A stretch of 64,000 nucleotides of DNA from DASCQC01 sp036012865. Its GTDB lineage: Bacteria; Pseudomonadota; Gammaproteobacteria; Comchoanobacterales; Comchoanobacteraceae. The notes beneath the pieces are model-generated. The model had not been told where the DNA came from. It made no database searches and worked only from the letters and a program-made list of their open reading frames with translations. Shown in pieces: positions 61,922 to 64,000 of the stretch. Position 1 is the first letter of the stretch; each line of letters starts with the position of its first letter. The stretch lies in contig DASCQC010000026.1 in assembly GCA_036012865.1 (NCBI GenBank), positions 124,001 to 188,000 of the forward strand, written 5' to 3'. The position numbers and the translations under genes were made by a program.

Positions 61922-64000
61922 AATCGATCTCCTTCGCACGGATAGATGAATCGACAACCACATTTAATGCCCCAGCCCCTTCATAAGACTGAACCAGTGA
62001 TGCGACCCATTCCTGATAGCCCAAATGCTTTAAATAACGGTAGCGCTTATCAAAAGCAACATAACCTTCAACAAAAGAGCGATTAAACTCAATTTCAGCT
62101 TGTAGATCTAATGAAGGCATACTCGTATAATTAGCCAAAAGCGCTCGTTTGACCTTTTTAAACTCCCCTTCTTTTATAGATTTTATCCTAGGAATGATCG
62201 TGCTCAAAAAACTATTGACTTCTTTCTCTATTTTCAACCCATCATAACGACTAGAAACAACCAACGCATAGGATCTGGGAAAAAACATTAATGAATTAGT
62301 ATCCGCATAGTGAGCCATATAACCTAGCTGCTTTTGTGTTCGAAGCTCATTATAAAAGTCAACACCTATAAGCTGACTTAATAACGAGTAATGTAGAGCA
62401 GGAACATGATGATTCGTTGGTGGGCTTACCACGGGAAATGTTAAATTCAAAAACCCACTTTCCTTGGTTGATGAAAAAATACTGGTAAAAAATTGATTTT
62501 TATCAGGAAAATAATAACACTCGGAAGCAATCTCTTTAATTCGTTGATGTTGACGTTTAAACAGCAAAGAAAAATCCTGTTGAACGGAATCCATTGCTTC
62601 ATCCATAAAAGCAACCCCACTAACATAAGATTCATCAACCAAAGATCTTATATATTCATTAAATTGTTCTTTAGTTATCTGATGCAAAATACTGATGCGC
62701 TTAGTCGGCGTCAGAGCAAAGGGAAATAATAACTCTTGGACAAGCCTAGGAAGGTAATATCGGCCTGTTTGCTTACGATCAGCTACTTGTTCATTAACGG
62801 TGTATTCAATCAGCCACTTAAATTCACTTTCGGTTAAAGGGGAATTCAATTTTTCCAATAACGTTCTAGTTACCCTAATTAGGTTAGTTGATGGACCTCT
62901 TACACTAACCTTTATCCCCATTTGTTCTGAATTAAAATTCAAACTATAACCCGCATCAATGGGTTCGAAAAGTTCAGGGATTAATTTTAATCGCACCCAC
63001 TGTAGCAACATCATGGACAATACTGAATCTTTGTCCGAGCTTAGGTTTTTTCGTATTAGTAGTTTTATAATAGCATCAGTTTTTCCCTTTACAGGACCCG
63101 AATAAACATTTATTTCCCCATAAGGAAAGACCAATTTTTTCGACTCCCATAATGCCATTTTCTGAAGAATTTCAGCTTCCTTACTTGCAGCCAAATGATC
63201 AACACACACCCTTTCTTGATTTGAAACGTTCAACACAGGCATAGCTCCTAACATATCTTTAGCTACCTCTGACAATGAATAACAGGCCTGCTTTGCAGGG
63301 GGGTTTTTAGCACTCATAACATACGGGTTCTTTTTAATCCTAGAAAACGATGCCTTCATATTCTTGGACAAAGCCCACTCCTGACTAAAGTCTGTGTCGT
63401 AATACTTCAGAGGTTTTTGCCCCTTAAAATCCGAATCGAAGACCAGTACCCTAGCTCTTTCAGGAGAAAGAAAACTTAGCAATTGGTGGTAAGCTTTCTC
63501 ATCTAGCTTTTTGGGCATGGGCGTCACCAAACTCTCAATATCACCATGTTTCGCCATTCGTGCCATAAATTTCAATTCACCCATCGACAGTGATCCAGTT
63601 ACACTAATCTTCTTATGTTCCTGCGCCTGCCTAAAGGTGTTATAAACATAGTTCTCTGGAGTATTTAATGTTAAGTAATGTAAATATTCCTCCAAGGCAC
63701 CCAAGATATCTTCTACATGATGTTTTCCTTGATCTGTTAAATCTAAAGACACATTCATACTACCATACTCAGGCATTTCACGAGTAAAAAAACCTAAACC
63801 ATTAACCCAGCCCTTATCCTTTAAAAACTTCTCTAAACCTCCGTTACCAGCATACGACAGCCTATAAATAAGGAAGTCAATAACAGAACTTTTTTCATAA
63901 AACCCCCATAAACCTGGCAGGGGAAAAGTGACCATCATACTGTTGGTGTTTTGATTACTTCTAACTTTCACCATGTCCCACCCTTTTTTGTCATTAGGCT
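61869..64000 (-). CDS. M16 (insulinase/pitrilysin) family peptidase, 5' part outside the window
   Basis: The frame stays open to the right edge of the window, so ATG 63974 is probably internal and the gene continues beyond 64000. The 710 residues present match the second and later domains of pitrilysin-type proteins: FPLPGLWG...VIDFLIYRLSYAGNGGLEKFLKDKGWVNGL near the N-terminal end of the visible part, and QLIGVDFYNELRTQKQLGYMAHY near the C-terminal end, typical of the last M16 domain. The zinc motif HxxEH, expected in the first domain, would be outside. Location and substrate cannot be said. Confidence 0.85.
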   Translation of the reverse strand, partial: PNDKKGWDMVKVRSNQNTNSMMVTFPLPGLWGFYEKSSVIDFLIYRLSYAGNGGLEKFLKDKGWVNGLGFFTREMPEYGSMNVSLDLTDQGKHHVEDILGALEEYLHYLTLNTPENYVYNTFRQAQEHKKISVTGSLSMGELKFMARMAKHGDIESLVTPMPKKLDEKAYHQLLSFLSPERARVLVFDSDFKGQKPLKYYDTDFSQEWALSKNMKASFSRIKKNPYVMSAKNPPAKQACYSLSEVAKDMLGAMPVLNVSNQERVCVDHLAASKEAEILQKMALWESKKLVFPYGEINVYSGPVKGKTDAIIKLLIRKNLSSDKDSVLSMMLLQWVRLKLIPELFEPIDAGYSLNFNSEQMGIKVSVRGPSTNLIRVTRTLLEKLNSPLTESEFKWLIEYTVNEQVADRKQTGRYYLPRLVQELLFPFALTPTKRISILHQITKEQFNEYIRSLVDESYVSGVAFMDEAMDSVQQDFSLLFKRQHQRIKEIASECYYFPDKNQFFTSIFSSTKESGFLNLTFPVVSPPTNHHVPALHYSLLSQLIGVDFYNELRTQKQLGYMAHYADTNSLMFFPRSYALVVSSRYDGLKIEKEVNSFLSTIIPRIKSIKEGEFKKVKRALLANYTSMPSLDLQAEIEFNRSFVEGYVAFDKRYRYLKHLGYQEWVASLVQSYEGAGALNVVVDSSIRAKEIDSIQKYHKHSKKHCIRFH

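Noticed and set aside
1..64000. Prophage, insertion sequence or integrated element
   Set aside because: No transposase, integrase, terminal inverted repeats with target duplication or phage structural genes are visible; unknown genes are scattered singly among core genes.
63974..64000. ATG 63974 as the true start of the M16 peptidase gene
   Set aside because: The frame stays open to the window edge, and the visible product begins in the second M16 domain, so the first domain with HxxEH is expected beyond the edge.

Overview
The window is a dense, AT-rich chromosomal segment of a gammaproteobacterium. Several conserved neighbourhoods support this: recA-recX-alaS-lysC-csrA followed by tRNA-Ser(GCT), a dcw cell wall cluster in which murB sits between murC and ddl, divergent bamD/rluD, ffh divergent from ypjD-corB, and rpsP-rimM-trmD-rplS. 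Tight gene packing, tail-to-tail overlaps, several large recognisable-to-nobody helical proteins, a possible Dot/Icm-like membrane protein and an NMN/NR transporter (pnuC) fit a host-associated member of the Legionella/Coxiella side of the class. The lineage is an inference from gene order and content, not from a search.

Layout. 1-5.6 kb: a lipoprotein cut by the window edge, tRNA-Arg(ACG), a PAP2 phosphatase and Bcr/CflA exporter pair, a large membrane-anchored protein, a small membrane protein coupled to an exported glutathione peroxidase homologue, and tRNA-Ser. 5.6-16.4 kb: csrA, lysC, alaS, recX, recA on the minus strand, an unknown 506-residue protein, then pncC (cinA C-terminal type) and mutS on the plus strand. 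16.4-19.8 kb: a repeat-rich accessory patch with a decayed second copy of tsaB, a HAM1/RdgB-type pyrophosphatase with an N-terminal membrane segment, a possible gene remnant, intact tsaB, a lipoprotein and an apparently unannotated CsrB/RsmY/RsmZ-type regulatory RNA on the minus strand. 19.8-29 kb: fabI, sohB, an orphan BarA-like Hpt protein, ubiG, a Mth938-domain protein, nadE, bamD (minus), rluD, a DegQ-type protease and a UMF1/Atg22-type transporter. 28.9-36.2 kb: hemB, gltX and three unknown proteins. 36.2-51 kb: ddl-murB-murC-[unknown]-murG-ftsW-murD-mraY-murF-murE-ftsI-ftsL-rsmH-mraZ, all on the minus strand, starting at a three-box MraZ operator. 51-57.6 kb: rsmE, a 736-residue unknown protein, adk with two small secretory-pathway proteins upstream, corB-like and ypjD-like genes. 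57.8-64 kb: ffh, rpsP, rimM, trmD, rplS, pnuC and the 3' part of an M16 peptidase gene.

How the parts connect. The strongest unexpected signal is the Csr system. CsrA is encoded at 5.7 kb. A minus-strand RNA at about 19.31-19.50 kb carries nine GGA motifs, most of them in the loops of small hairpins, which is the architecture of CsrA-sequestering RNAs. A stand-alone Hpt domain resembling the C-terminal phosphotransfer domain of BarA/LetS is encoded 2 kb further on. The cell wall cluster is almost complete from mraZ to ddl and codes for meso-diaminopimelate peptidoglycan, but ftsQ-ftsA-ftsZ do not follow ddl and an unknown gene is inserted between murG and murC. Three NAD-salvage or synthesis functions (pncC, nadE, pnuC) also occur in the window.
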